Shown here in pieces: positions 51,886 to 61,378 of a stretch of DNA of 64,000 bases. The DNA lies in the NCBI RefSeq assembly GCF_017742245.1, contig NZ_JAGHKO010000001.1, forward strand, positions 2,943,061-3,007,060, given 5' to 3'. Numbering within the stretch: the first letter of the stretch is position 1; each line of letters starts with the position of its first letter. Both the position numbers and the translations under genes were made by a program. This DNA comes from Niastella soli (lineage in GTDB: Bacteria > Bacteroidota > Bacteroidia > Chitinophagales > Chitinophagaceae). Below the pieces are notes generated by a model. That model saw nothing but the letters and a program-made list of their open reading frames with translations. It ran no database searches and was not told the origin of the DNA.

Positions 51886-53079
51886 TTACTTTTTGCCAGG
51901 ATACTCCTTCAATGCCTGCTGTAAACAGTCCATAGCTTTATTGAGGTCGTCTACATTCAATACATAAGCCAGTCGCACTTCATTCTTGCCAAGGCCTGGT
52001 GTACCATAAAACCCACTGGCAGGGGCCAGCATTATGGTTTGCCCGTTATAGGAGAATGATTCCAGCAGCCATTGACAAAATGTATCGGCATTGTCAATAG
52101 GTAAACGCGCCATGGCATAAAATGCGCCAAGCGGGTTAGGACAGGTAACGCCTGGCATGTCGTTTAACCGTTTTACCAGTACATCGCGGCGTTTCATGTA
52201 TTCGGCCTTGGTCGCATCAAAATAATTGTCGGGCAGGTCAATGGCTGCTTCTCCCAGTATCTGGGCAAAAGAAGGCGGGCTTAACCTGGCCTGGGCAAAT
52301 TTGAGTACTGACTCCAGTACCTGTTTATTTTTAGTTACCAGGGCGCCAATACGGCCGCCACACGCACTGTACCGTTTGGAGATAGTATCCATCAGGATAA
52401 CGTTTTCTTCAATACCGGGTAAATGCATGGCGCTGATATTTTCGCCACCATAGCAAAATTCGCGGTAAGCCTCATCAGAGAACAGATACAGGTTGTGTTT
52501 CTGAACGATCTGTTTCAGCGTTTCCATTTCTTCCCGGCTATATAAATAACCTGTGGGATTATTTGGATTGCAAATAAGAATGGCTTTGGTTTTTGGGGTA
52601 ACCAGCTTTTCGAATGCAGAAATAGGAGGTAAAGCAAAACCAGTATCAATTGATGAGGTCACGGGCACTACTTTAACGCCTGCAGCCACCGCAAATCCAT
52701 TATAATTGGCGTAAAAGGGTTCTGGGATAATTACTTCATCACCTGCATCTAAACAAGCCATAAAGCCAAATAAAATGGCTTCAGACCCACCTGTTGTTAC
52801 GATGATCTGGGTATGATCTACTTCAATTCCGTTCTTTTTATAATACTGTACCAGTTTGCGGCGGTAGCTTTCGTTACCGGCACTGTGGCTGTATTCAAGT
52901 ACTTTAAAATCGGCATGACGAACGGCGTCAAGGATTTGCTCCGGCGTCTCAATATCGGGCTGGCCGATATTCAGGTGATATACTTTGGTGCCCCGCTTTT
53001 TAGCAGCTTCAGCATATGGCACCAGTTTGCGTATAGGTGATGGCGGCATCAGCTGGCCGCGACTACTAAGTGTTAGCAT
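51886..53079 (-). CDS. PLP-dependent aminotransferase (class I/II, aspartate aminotransferase-like)
   Basis: 397 residues from ATG 53079. Key motifs: YHLNIGQPDIETP, TTGGSEAI, ICNPNNPTG (Asn binding the pyridine side), FSDEAYREF and the Schiff-base Lys in SKRYSACGGRIG. The C-terminal NEVRLAYVLN contains the carboxylate-binding Arg. It transfers amino groups between amino acids and 2-oxoacids; exact donors are not predictable. Monocistronic with its own terminator. Confidence 0.92.
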   Translation of the reverse strand: MLTLSSRGQLMPPSPIRKLVPYAEAAKKRGTKVYHLNIGQPDIETPEQILDAVRHADFKVLEYSHSAGNESYRRKLVQYYKKNGIEVDHTQIIVTTGGSEAILFGFMACLDAGDEVIIPEPFYANYNGFAVAAGVKVVPVTSSIDTGFALPPISAFEKLVTPKTKAILICNPNNPTGYLYSREEMETLKQIVQKHNLYLFSDEAYREFCYGGENISAMHLPGIEENVILMDTISKRYSACGGRIGALVTKNKQVLESVLKFAQARLSPPSFAQILGEAAIDLPDNYFDATKAEYMKRRDVLVKRLNDMPGVTCPNPLGAFYAMARLPIDNADTFCQWLLESFSYNGQTIMLAPASGFYGTPGLGKNEVRLAYVLNVDDLNKAMDCLQQALKEYPGKK

Positions 53080-53241
53080 TTCGCAAATATAGGGTACAGG
53101 TTTTAAGTTCAAAATGCTTTGTTTCTGGTTGAGAATGTGGTATTTACAAAAAATACTATTCTGGTAGACTGGTTCATTTAAGGTGTCATGAAAGTCAATG
53201 GATTATATCCAGCACAAACAAGCATGGGGAACTACAGGTTT

Positions 53242-53277
53242 AAAAAAAAAATCCTCACAGCGTTTGCCGTGAGGACC
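53242..53277 (-). terminator. terminator of the DUF1573 pair
   Basis: TCCTCAC / GTGAGGA stem (53252-53275) with a 10-nt loop and a long T run on the minus strand. Confidence 0.85.
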
Positions 53278-53316
53278 AGTTATTTTATCGATTATTACTT
53301 TTCTACTTCAGAAAGA

Positions 53317-53760
53317 TTATCCCTTTTTGGTTCCTTTTTCTTTTTCGAATTTAGCGTAGTCATCTGCAGACAGTACTTCGCCAGTAATTTTCAATTCCAA
53401 AGGCTGATCTACCCCGGCAACTTTTACATAAATGGTTTTATTAAAGGGGCCGGCGGCCGCCGCATTGAAACCTGCAGTGATCTTGTCATCTTTACCTTTT
53501 GCAATAGGAGCATCTGGTTTTACGGGTGTTGTGCAACCGCAAGACGCATTGGCTGATTCAATAACTACGGGTTTATCTGTAATGTTAGAAAATGCGAAAG
53601 CATAAGTTACGGGTACACCTTGCTTGATTTTTCCAAAATCGTGCGTTACATCCTTGAATTTAACAAAGTTATCCGCCTTTTTAACAGTTGCAGGCGCAGT
53701 CTGGGCAAATACTCCAATAGTTAAGATCAATGCTGCAAATGCTAATACGAAACGTTTCAT
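53317..53760 (-). CDS. DUF1573-domain exported protein
   Basis: 147 residues with a signal peptide (about 1-21). The DUF1573 pattern VTHDFGKIKQGVPVTYAFAFSNITDKPVVIESANASCGCTTP is plain; the conserved SCGCT cysteine pair lies near residue 73. The fold is Ig-like and the proteins are periplasmic or surface-bound, function unknown. It is 13 bp downstream of a paralogue; the pair probably arose by duplication. Confidence 0.9.
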   Translation of the reverse strand: MKRFVLAFAALILTIGVFAQTAPATVKKADNFVKFKDVTHDFGKIKQGVPVTYAFAFSNITDKPVVIESANASCGCTTPVKPDAPIAKGKDDKITAGFNAAAAGPFNKTIYVKVAGVDQPLELKITGEVLSADDYAKFEKEKGTKKG

Positions 53761-53773
53761 GTGCTTATGTTTT

Positions 53774-54235
53774 TTAATTGTTTTTCAATAATGATAAAGA
53801 CGCATTTACTGGTGCTGAGGTTGCTGGGCCTTTATAAACTGTACCAGTAATGGTCAATGTCTTGTATTGGTGATTATTGTAAGTTATTGTAATTGTTTTA
53901 GTGAACATGCCTTCAGCAGCAGCATTGTAACCTATTTTAATGGTGGTTGTAGCGCCGGCCTGAATGGCATCTTTACTCCATTCTGGAGTGGTACAACCAC
54001 AGGACGCCTGTACATTTTCAAGCATCAGTGGTTCTTTACCAATGTTTACCAGCTCAAAGTTATGGGTAACAGGACGACCTTGCTGGATTTTTCCAAAGTC
54101 ATAAGATGTTTCCTTTAACTGAACTACTTCTGCTGGTTTTGTTTCAACCGGCTTTGTATTGGTAGTGGTAGTGCTTTGGGCTTTGGCCATTAAAGTAGCC
54201 GCTGCAAAACAAACCATTAAAAACGTCTTCTTCAT
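53774..54235 (-). CDS. DUF1573-domain exported protein (paralogue)
   Basis: 153 residues with a signal peptide (about 1-19). It shares with its neighbour the segment TSYDFGKIQQGRPVTHNFELVNIGKEPLMLENVQASCGCTTPEW, but the linker and C-terminus differ. First gene of the two-gene unit; the promoter lies in the 223 bp shared with the divergent E1 gene. Function unknown. Confidence 0.9.
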   Translation of the reverse strand: MKKTFLMVCFAAATLMAKAQSTTTTNTKPVETKPAEVVQLKETSYDFGKIQQGRPVTHNFELVNIGKEPLMLENVQASCGCTTPEWSKDAIQAGATTTIKIGYNAAAEGMFTKTITITYNNHQYKTLTITGTVYKGPATSAPVNASLSLLKNN

Positions 54236-54446
54236 ACGTACAAATTTTAAGGTTTTTGGTTGGTATTGGCTAATCTACACAATATCCGGTTATTTCCAGG
54301 ATAAAATTGATTCCATTTTCTATCAATGGGAATAACGTTTGTAACCATAACGTGCTCAAAATTACATTTTTAACGAGCTATTGGCCAATTAATTTTCTTG
54401 CTAATGACATTTTTTTAACAACCCTGCAAAATGGCATTAATATTAA

Positions 54447-54454
54447 TACTTTTG
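54447..54454 (+). promoter_or_regulatory. -7 element of the E1 dehydrogenase gene
   Basis: TACTTTTG matches TAnnTTTG exactly and ends only 4 bp before the ATG at 54459, implying a very short or absent 5' leader. Confidence 0.6.
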
Positions 54455-54458
54455 TCGC

Positions 54459-56852
54459 ATGGAAAATAGCACTCACAATCAATCGCTTGCCGGCGAGAAG
54501 CTGTCTTTCGATAAATTTCGCGAAGAAGTATTAAAAGATTACCGCCTGGTTTGCGAAAGCCGGGAGGCCAGTTTACTGGGTCGTAAAGAGGTTCTTACTG
54601 GTAAAGCCAAGTTTGGCATTTTTGGTGATGGCAAAGAGGTAGCGCAAATTGCGGCTTCCAAATTTTTCCAGCCCGGCGATTTCCTGTCGGGTTATTATCG
54701 CGATCAAACAATTGCTTTTGCCACCGGCCAGGCCACCATTGAACAATTTTTTTCACAACTGTATGCCGATCCTGATTCGGCAAATGACCCCAATAGTAGT
54801 GGCAGACAAATGAATTCTCATTTCGCCACTGCCATTGTTGATAAACAGGGGGAATGGCTGGATCTGGTTAACCGGAAAAACATTGCCGCCGGTTTGGCGC
54901 CTACTGCCGGACAAATGCCACGCGCATTAGGTATGGCCCTGGCTTCCAAACTATTCCGAAATTCTGATGTACTCAAAGACCTGAATCATTTGAGTAATAA
55001 TGGTAATGAAATATGTTTCTGTACTATCGGCGATGCCTCTACGTCTGAAGGACACTTCTGGGAAGCGCTGAATGCTGCCGGTGTTTTGCAAATACCCTTA
55101 GCGGTTTTTGTATGGGACGACGGATACGGCATTTCTGTTCCCCGCCGGATGCAAACCATAAAAGGATCAATTTCTGAGGCCATGCGTGGTATGCAACGTA
55201 AAGAAAATACCAATGGTTTCGATATATATAAAGTAAAAGCATGGGACTATGCTGGTATGTGTGAGGTGTTTGAATCGGCCATCCGACGCATGCGCGAAAC
55301 ACATATTCCCGCCCTGTTCCATGTAGAGGAAGTAACACAACCGCAGGGACATTCCACTTCGGGCAGTCACGAACGGTACAAAACGCCCGACCGTCTTGCC
55401 TGGGAGCGGGAATGGGATGGCAATAAAAAAATGCGGGAATGGATCCTCGAGAATACCCTGGCCAGTGAAGATGAGCTGGAAGAAATTGAGAGCCATGCCA
55501 AGGAACTGGTGCGTGAAAGCAAAGTGCGCGCCTGGGAAAAGTATATTTCACCTATAAAACAGTTGGTATCAAAATGCCTGGAAACACTCGATACATTGAT
55601 AGGGCATGGTGCTGATACCACGGGGGAAATATCTGCTGCTAAAAATTTGCTGGCCACTAACCGCGAACCATTGCGTAAAGATGTTATGGAGGCCTTGCAT
55701 AAAGCCATCCAGGCAGCCGGCCACTCGCACCTGATCTCAGAAGCGAAGGAATTTTACCAGGAACTGCGCAAAGAGGGCTATATCAATTACGGTAGTTATT
55801 TATATGATGAAAGCCCCAAGAGCCCAATGAAGGTAACTACCACCCCATTGGAATTTGCCAGTGACGCGCCCATGATGAACGGGTATGAGATCCTGAACCA
55901 TTACTTCGATGAACTATTTACCAGAAACCCCAAGGTGCTTGCCTTCGGTGAAGATGTTGGTAAAATCGGAGATGTGAACCAGGGTTTTTCCGGTTTACAG
56001 AATAAATATGGTGAGAACCGAATCTTCGATACTTCTATCCGTGAGTTAACGATCATGGGACAGGGGATAGGATTGGCTTTTCGCGGTCTGCGTCCCATAG
56101 CCGAAATTCAATACATCGATTACATGTTATACGGGCTGCAACAGTTGAGCGATGATGCCTCCACGTTGTACTGGCGAACCAAGGGACGTCAGGCTTGTCC
56201 GCTCATTGTGCGTACACGTGGTCACCGCCTCGAAGGCATCTGGCACAGCGGTTCGCCAATGGGTATGATGTTGCATTCATTGCGCGGTATGCACATTTGC
56301 GTTCCACGCAATATGGTACAGGCTGCCGGTATGTACAATACCTTATTATCTGGTAACGATCCCGGGGTTATAGTAGAATGTCTGAATGGCTACCGCCTCA
56401 AGGAAAAATTACCTTCCAATATTGTTGATTATAAAGTGGCATTGGGTGTACCCGAGGTTATACACGAGGGTACTGATATCACTATTGTTTCTTATGGCAG
56501 TGTGTTGCGCGTCATCAGTGAAGCGGCTGCTATTCTGGCCAAAGCCGATATCAGTTGTGAGATCATCGACGTACAAACCCTGTTGCCTTTCGATGTGAAC
56601 CACCTCATTCTCGATTCATTAAAAAAGACCAATCGCATTGTGTTTGTTGATGAAGATGTGCCTGGTGGTGCAGCTGGCTATATGTACAATAAAGTACTGG
56701 AAGAGCAAGGCGGTTATCGCTGGCTCGATGTGTCGCCCCGCACCATTACGAGTCAGGCGCACAGACCCAGCTATGGCAGTGATGGCGATTATTTCAGCAA
56801 GCCAAATGTGGAGCAGATTGTTGATGTGATCCAGGAAATGATGTCGGAGTAG
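54459..56852 (+). CDS. 2-oxoacid dehydrogenase E1, alpha and beta subunits fused
   Basis: 797 residues. The alpha half (about 1-400) has the thiamine-diphosphate motif GDASTSEGHFWEALNAAGVLQIPLAVFVWDDGYGISVP; the beta half (about 455-797) has FGEDVGKIGDVNQGFSGLQNKYG, RIFDTSIRELTIMGQGIGLAFRGLRPIAEIQY and a transketolase C-terminal domain. Fused E1 of this type is common in Bacteroidota and acts in pyruvate or branched-chain 2-oxoacid dehydrogenase complexes. E2 and E3 are not in the window, so the substrate is open. Cytoplasmic. Confidence 0.94.
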   Translation: MENSTHNQSLAGEKLSFDKFREEVLKDYRLVCESREASLLGRKEVLTGKAKFGIFGDGKEVAQIAASKFFQPGDFLSGYYRDQTIAFATGQATIEQFFSQLYADPDSANDPNSSGRQMNSHFATAIVDKQGEWLDLVNRKNIAAGLAPTAGQMPRALGMALASKLFRNSDVLKDLNHLSNNGNEICFCTIGDASTSEGHFWEALNAAGVLQIPLAVFVWDDGYGISVPRRMQTIKGSISEAMRGMQRKENTNGFDIYKVKAWDYAGMCEVFESAIRRMRETHIPALFHVEEVTQPQGHSTSGSHERYKTPDRLAWEREWDGNKKMREWILENTLASEDELEEIESHAKELVRESKVRAWEKYISPIKQLVSKCLETLDTLIGHGADTTGEISAAKNLLATNREPLRKDVMEALHKAIQAAGHSHLISEAKEFYQELRKEGYINYGSYLYDESPKSPMKVTTTPLEFASDAPMMNGYEILNHYFDELFTRNPKVLAFGEDVGKIGDVNQGFSGLQNKYGENRIFDTSIRELTIMGQGIGLAFRGLRPIAEIQYIDYMLYGLQQLSDDASTLYWRTKGRQACPLIVRTRGHRLEGIWHSGSPMGMMLHSLRGMHICVPRNMVQAAGMYNTLLSGNDPGVIVECLNGYRLKEKLPSNIVDYKVALGVPEVIHEGTDITIVSYGSVLRVISEAAAILAKADISCEIIDVQTLLPFDVNHLILDSLKKTNRIVFVDEDVPGGAAGYMYNKVLEEQGGYRWLDVSPRTITSQAHRPSYGSDGDYFSKPNVEQIVDVIQEMMSE

Positions 56853-57022
56853 GTCCTCCTAAGGTCGGTGGGCGAAGGAGTGGACTAAGGTGTAGTCGAA
56901 AACAAATTCTTAACAATCGAACTAAAAACTTAATTAGATAGAACTTTTAACTTAGGGCCCAGAATTGGAACTGAGCTCTAAGCGCCCTGTACTAGAACTT
57001 ATATAACCCCAAAACAATACCT

Positions 57023-57814
57023 GTGAAGCTACATTTGTATCAGATTGATGCATTTACCAACCATTTGTTCGGAGGTAACCCGGCTGCTGTAATTCCACTT
57101 GAAGAATGGATCAGTGATAGCCTGATGCAACGGCTGGCTATGGAGAATAATCTCAGCGAAACTGTTTTCTTTGTGCCTTCAAAGAAACCGGATGCTGATT
57201 TTGAGATCCGTTGGTTTACACCAGTATCAGAGATCAATCTGTGCGGACATGCCACACTGGCTTCAGCCTTTGTTTTATACCATGTAATGGGCTATGGTTA
57301 CCCGGCTATTCGTTTTCAGTCAAAAAGCGGCATACTGGTGATAACCAAAAATTTTGATAAGATCAGTATGGATTTCCCTGCCTGGAAACCAGAGCCACTT
57401 GCCAATGTGCCGGCCGAACTGGCCACTGCCCTGGGAAATATTTCCATTAATAGTGTACATAAGTACCGCGATTACCTGGTGGAAGTGGCTGATGAAAGCC
57501 TGGTACAACTTTGCCAGCCCGATTTTACCTTATTGAAAGCGCTGGGTCACAAAGTGATCCTCACTGCCAAAGGAAGCAAGGCTGATTTTGTATCAAGGTT
57601 TTTTGCACCAACTGTAGGGGTTGACGAAGACCCGGTAACCGGATCGGCCCATTCCCAATTGATCCCCTACTGGGCAGAAAAACTGGGAAAGAAAACCTTA
57701 TATGCCCGGCAACTATCGAAACGTGGCGGTGAGTTATGGTGCGAATACCTGGGCGAAAGGGTAGCCATGGCGGGCCAGTGCGTATTCTTTATGAAAGGGG
57801 AGATTGATCTATAA
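57023..57814 (+). CDS. PhzF-family isomerase
   Basis: 263 residues from a GTG at 57023. DAFTNHLFGGNPAAV, the catalytic Glu in NNLSETVFF, IRWFTPVSEINLCGHATLA and GVDEDPVTGSAHSQL are the PhzF signatures. It has a diaminopimelate-epimerase-like fold with two halves. Most members outside phenazine producers have no assigned substrate, and no phenazine genes are nearby. A small membrane protein gene follows 12 bp later. Confidence 0.92.
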   Translation: MKLHLYQIDAFTNHLFGGNPAAVIPLEEWISDSLMQRLAMENNLSETVFFVPSKKPDADFEIRWFTPVSEINLCGHATLASAFVLYHVMGYGYPAIRFQSKSGILVITKNFDKISMDFPAWKPEPLANVPAELATALGNISINSVHKYRDYLVEVADESLVQLCQPDFTLLKALGHKVILTAKGSKADFVSRFFAPTVGVDEDPVTGSAHSQLIPYWAEKLGKKTLYARQLSKRGGELWCEYLGERVAMAGQCVFFMKGEIDL

Positions 57815-57826
57815 ACATTAATATTT

Positions 57827-58129
57827 GTGCTAACAGCTACCGAAAAACGATTTATAAAATATTGGGAAGATCAACGACAGGGAGGCAAAATAAAATATTA
57901 TCTGTTGTATATAATAACAGGTTCGTTTGTTGCCACCCTGGTACTTTCCTTTTTAACGCTGATGGTGGGAATCGATCTGCCTGATAATCTTGTGCTGATC
58001 GCTATTGGAAGTTTCAGTATAGTTACTATTTCCACTGTACTCAGCTGGTGGTATAATGAGAAGCGGTTTAAGAAGATAATTCAAAGAGAGATCAAAGAAG
58101 GAATGTCGCGGGATGAGTTGGAGAACTAG
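57827..58129 (+). CDS. small two-helix membrane protein
   Basis: 100 residues from a GTG at 57827. Two membrane segments (about 25-45 and 52-72) are flanked by charged ends (KRFIKYWEDQRQGGKIKY and NEKRFKKIIQREIKEGMSRDEL). Not recognised as a named family. It begins 12 bp after the PhzF gene, so it is likely co-transcribed. It ends 2 bp before the convergent DCC-family gene. Confidence 0.7.
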   Translation: MLTATEKRFIKYWEDQRQGGKIKYYLLYIITGSFVATLVLSFLTLMVGIDLPDNLVLIAIGSFSIVTISTVLSWWYNEKRFKKIIQREIKEGMSRDELEN

Positions 58130-58131
58130 AG

Positions 58132-58542
58132 CTATTCTAAAAAGCGTTCCCGTTCATCGGGTGTAGGCAGGCGGCAGGAGTCTTTTTTACCAAACAATTT
58201 ATAGCGGTTGGTTGCAATTAATTTATATACACCATCGCGAATGGGCTGGGGAACGTAAATAAACACATACAACAATTGCCAACCCCGGCCCAGGTACTTC
58301 AGTGTACGCAATACAGCGGTAGAACGGGTATATAATACATTGCCTTCAATAAGCATAAAGGAGTGGAACTGATCAGTGGGCAAGTGGTATTTACGCAGGT
58401 ATTCCTGGCCGGTTTTTCCCTGTAGAGACCCAAAAATTAACCTCTTTTTCTTATCTCTTTTTAAAAGGAACTGTACGGTTCCGCTGCACAAATTACATAC
58501 CCCATCAAAGAGAACAATGTATTTAGATTTGATGCCGGACAT
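58132..58542 (-). CDS. thiol-disulfide oxidoreductase DCC-family protein (DUF393)
   Basis: 136 residues from ATG 58542; the TTG at 58551 is an unlikely start. The family motif DGVCNLCSGTVQFLLKRDKKKRLIFGSLQG gives the CxxC pair. The rest (LRTLKYLGRGWQLLYVFIYVPQPIRDGVYKLIATNRYKLFGK) is typical. It is predicted to act in thiol-disulfide chemistry in the cytoplasm. Function not established. Confidence 0.92.
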   Translation of the reverse strand: MSGIKSKYIVLFDGVCNLCSGTVQFLLKRDKKKRLIFGSLQGKTGQEYLRKYHLPTDQFHSFMLIEGNVLYTRSTAVLRTLKYLGRGWQLLYVFIYVPQPIRDGVYKLIATNRYKLFGKKDSCRLPTPDERERFLE

Positions 58543-58626
58543 GGGAAACAATGTTTAAGCCATTCTGTAAATTATTTTCACTCCTGGCTGAATTAATGAT
58601 CACATCACGTTTCAACTGATAAAACA

Positions 58627-58657
58627 AAACCCGTTCCGGTTTAACCGGTACGGGTTT
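58627..58657 (-). terminator. terminator of the yebC gene
   Basis: AAACCCGT-CCGG pairs with CCGG-ACGGGTTT around a T-T mismatch with a 5-nt loop; a T-rich stretch follows on the minus strand. Confidence 0.85.
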
Positions 58658-58681
58658 TAATATGTTATTGTACTTCCTGAA

Positions 58682-59404
58682 TTACTGCAGATTATGGAAC
58701 ACCTTCTGCACGTCGTCGTCCTGCTCCAGTTTATCAACCAGTTTCAGTACTTCCTGTGCCTGCTCTTCGCCCAGTTGTACGGTGGTGCCGGGGATCCATT
58801 CTACTTCAGCACTGATGGGAGTAATATTCCTTTCTTCCAGCGCCTTTTGCATATTGCCAAAATCGTTGAAGGCTACGCGGATCACCAATACGCTTTCACC
58901 GTTTTCGCCAGTTCCTTCACCCATTTCTTCCAAACCGGCATCTATTAATTCCAGCTCCAGGTCGTCCTGGCTAAGGCCTTCTGGTTTCAGTTTGAACACA
59001 CCCATTTTTTTGAACTGAAAGCTTACGCTGCCGCTGTTACCCAGGGTACCATTGCCTTTATTGAAAATGGCCTTTATGTTGGCTACGGTACGTACGTGGT
59101 TATCGGTAGCAGTCTCTACCAGAATGGCTACGCCGTTGGGTCCGTATCCTTCGTACAGGATCTCGTCATAGTTTTCCATTTCCTTACCCGAGGCCCGTTT
59201 AATAGCTGCTTCCACGCGGTCTTTAGGCATGTTCACGCTCTTGGCGTTCTGAAAACAACGTCTAAGGGCCGGGTTGGTATTAGGGTCGGGGCCACCAGCT
59301 TTTACAGCTATGGCAATTTCCTTTCCAATACGGGTAAATTGTTTGGCCATCCGGTCCCACCGGGCAAACATCGTGTGTTTACGTACTTCAAATATGCGAC
59401 CCAT
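58682..59404 (-). CDS. YebC/PmpR-family protein
   Basis: 240 residues. [73 protein letters not shown] is the conserved YebC N-terminal domain, followed by the Transcrip_reg core [18 protein letters not shown]. Members were described as DNA-binding regulators and some as translation factors that relieve ribosome stalling. The start differs slightly from the common MAGHSKWAN opening, as usual in this phylum's second-type copies. Monocistronic. Confidence 0.92.
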   Translation of the reverse strand: MGRIFEVRKHTMFARWDRMAKQFTRIGKEIAIAVKAGGPDPNTNPALRRCFQNAKSVNMPKDRVEAAIKRASGKEMENYDEILYEGYGPNGVAILVETATDNHVRTVANIKAIFNKGNGTLGNSGSVSFQFKKMGVFKLKPEGLSQDDLELELIDAGLEEMGEGTGENGESVLVIRVAFNDFGNMQKALEERNITPISAEVEWIPGTTVQLGEEQAQEVLKLVDKLEQDDDVQKVFHNLQ

Positions 59405-59567
59405 ATATTCTTTATGGTTTATTTATTATCTATATCAATGTTGTTTCCGGTTACCAGTTTCCGATTGCAGGTTACAGGTCTCAGATAAAGCTTGCGGCTT
59501 GTAGCTGGTTTTCCGGGCTGCAAAAATAAAATAACTGGTTCACCTGGCCAACTCACTCCGGTAAAAC

Positions 59568-59597
59568 AAAACCCTCCCGATGTATCGGGAGGGTTTT
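59568..59597 (-). terminator. terminator of the amino-acid permease gene
   Basis: A perfect 14-bp stem (59568-59581 with 59584-59597) has arms with AAAACCC and GGGTTTT ends, read on either strand. Confidence 0.85.
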
Positions 59598-59634
59598 ATA
59601 AGGAGTTATGAAAATATCACACATTTTCAGGTTG

Positions 59635-61179
59635 TTATACCTTTTCGGCAGGCTTATTTCCCATTAAAGCATCTTTACGGGCTTTACTGTGTTTTACGCT
59701 GTAGCCAAAATAAATGGCAAATCCGATGATCAGCCAAACGATCAACCGCAGCCAGTTGTCGATACCCAAACCGGCAATCATCAGCAAACAGATCAGGGCT
59801 CCCAGGATAGGTAAGAAGGGAACCATAGGTGTTTTAAATGATCTTGGGATCTCCGGATTGGATTTGCGCATCATGATCACCCCAATACATACCAACACAA
59901 ATGCGAATAAAGTTCCAATACTGGTCATATTGCCCACTACCGAATCTGGTATGAAGGCAGCGAATATTGATACAAAAGCAAAGAACAGCCATTGTGATTT
60001 GTAAGGTGTTTTGTGTTTAGGGTGCAATTTGCTGAATACAGCAGGCACCAGCCCGTCTTTCGACATACTATAAAACACCCGTGTTTGCCCTAACAACATT
60101 ACCAGTATCACCGATGAAAAACCAAATAAAATGGCAGCGGTAATAAAGGTAGAAAGCCAACTATAGCTTGCTGGCATATAAGTTTTTACTGCATATGAAA
60201 CAGATGCTTCACCACCTTGTTTCAGGAAATCGGTGAAGGGGGCCAAACCCGTAAGTACATAGGAGAAAAGGATGTATAATACGGTACAAAGAGCCAGGGA
60301 AACCAAAATACCACGGGGCATATCGCGTTTGGGGTTTTTAGCTTCCTGGGCGGCTGTAGACACCGCATCAAACCCAATGAACGCAAAAAATACCACACCG
60401 GCGCCAGCTACAACCCCGCCCCAGCCATGGTTCCAGAAATCTGAATAGTGGTGAATTTTATTGGTATTGGTAATAGGATCGATGATGTTTAAAGTTACAT
60501 CCGGTTGTGTAGCAGGTATCAGATAAGGCGTATGATTGGCCGGGTTGATATATTGCCATCCTAATGCGATAAACAAAAGAACAATGGTCATTTTTAAGAT
60601 CACAATGATATTGTTCACTACTGCTGACTGCCTTGTTCCTCTGATAAGCAATAAGGTAAGCATTAATAAAATAAATACAGCAGGCAGGTTTATCATGCCA
60701 CGCACCCCGGCATCGGATATCTGGAAGGGCGAGTGGCACCATTCATACGGTATCGTAAACCCAAAGACGGTGGTACATAGTTCATTTAAGTATTGCGACC
60801 ATCCAATTGCAACGGTTGCGGCGCCTAACGCATATTCCAGCACCAGGTCCCAGCCTATGATCCAGGCAACAAATTCACCCATGGTTGCATAACTGTAAGT
60901 ATAGGCACTCCCTGCAATAGGGATCATAGAAGCAAATTCCGCATAACACAAACCGGCCAGGGCGCAGCCAATTGCCGCAAGTATAAAGGAGAATGTCACG
61001 GCCGAACCGGCATGGGCTCCGGCTGCATTAGCTGTGCGTACAAAGATACCTGCTCCAATAATGGCCCCAATCCCCAGGGCGATCAATGCACCGCCACTCA
61101 ATGTCCGCTTCAGGCCTTTTTCTGAATCGTCCGCTTCAGAAATTAATGATAATATGTTCTTTTTAACAAATAGACTCAT
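59635..61179 (-). CDS. APC-family amino acid permease (cationic amino acid transporter type)
   Basis: 514 residues with about twelve to thirteen membrane segments. LSGGALIALGIGAIIGAGIFVRTANAAGAHAGSAVTFSFILAAIGCALAGLCYAEFASMIPIAGSAYTYSY is the start of APC transporters; FAFIGFDAVSTAAQEAKNPKRDMPRGIL is the conserved loop of the CAT group. It should take up amino acids by proton symport or exchange. Single gene with its own terminator; divergent from the dicarboxylate symporter gene. Confidence 0.93.
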   Translation of the reverse strand: MSLFVKKNILSLISEADDSEKGLKRTLSGGALIALGIGAIIGAGIFVRTANAAGAHAGSAVTFSFILAAIGCALAGLCYAEFASMIPIAGSAYTYSYATMGEFVAWIIGWDLVLEYALGAATVAIGWSQYLNELCTTVFGFTIPYEWCHSPFQISDAGVRGMINLPAVFILLMLTLLLIRGTRQSAVVNNIIVILKMTIVLLFIALGWQYINPANHTPYLIPATQPDVTLNIIDPITNTNKIHHYSDFWNHGWGGVVAGAGVVFFAFIGFDAVSTAAQEAKNPKRDMPRGILVSLALCTVLYILFSYVLTGLAPFTDFLKQGGEASVSYAVKTYMPASYSWLSTFITAAILFGFSSVILVMLLGQTRVFYSMSKDGLVPAVFSKLHPKHKTPYKSQWLFFAFVSIFAAFIPDSVVGNMTSIGTLFAFVLVCIGVIMMRKSNPEIPRSFKTPMVPFLPILGALICLLMIAGLGIDNWLRLIVWLIIGFAIYFGYSVKHSKARKDALMGNKPAEKV

Positions 61180-61378
61180 AAGAGCGCGTTAGAGTTTTTG
61201 ATGAAAGTTTTTCTTTAAATCATGTATGAGGTTGGAAAGATAAGGATTTATTAAAATTACGGGCCAAAAGTTATTATAAATGGTTAAGCGGTAAACAGGG
61301 CAAAAGATAAACTGATACTGCAAATCGGTTTATGCTTTTAATATTATATTGCAGCCTATTACTTTTTAACCAAACTAC

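Noticed and set aside
56853..57022. Gene or structured RNA between E1 and PhzF genes
   Set aside because: No open frame with family character and no strong hairpin or terminator was found.
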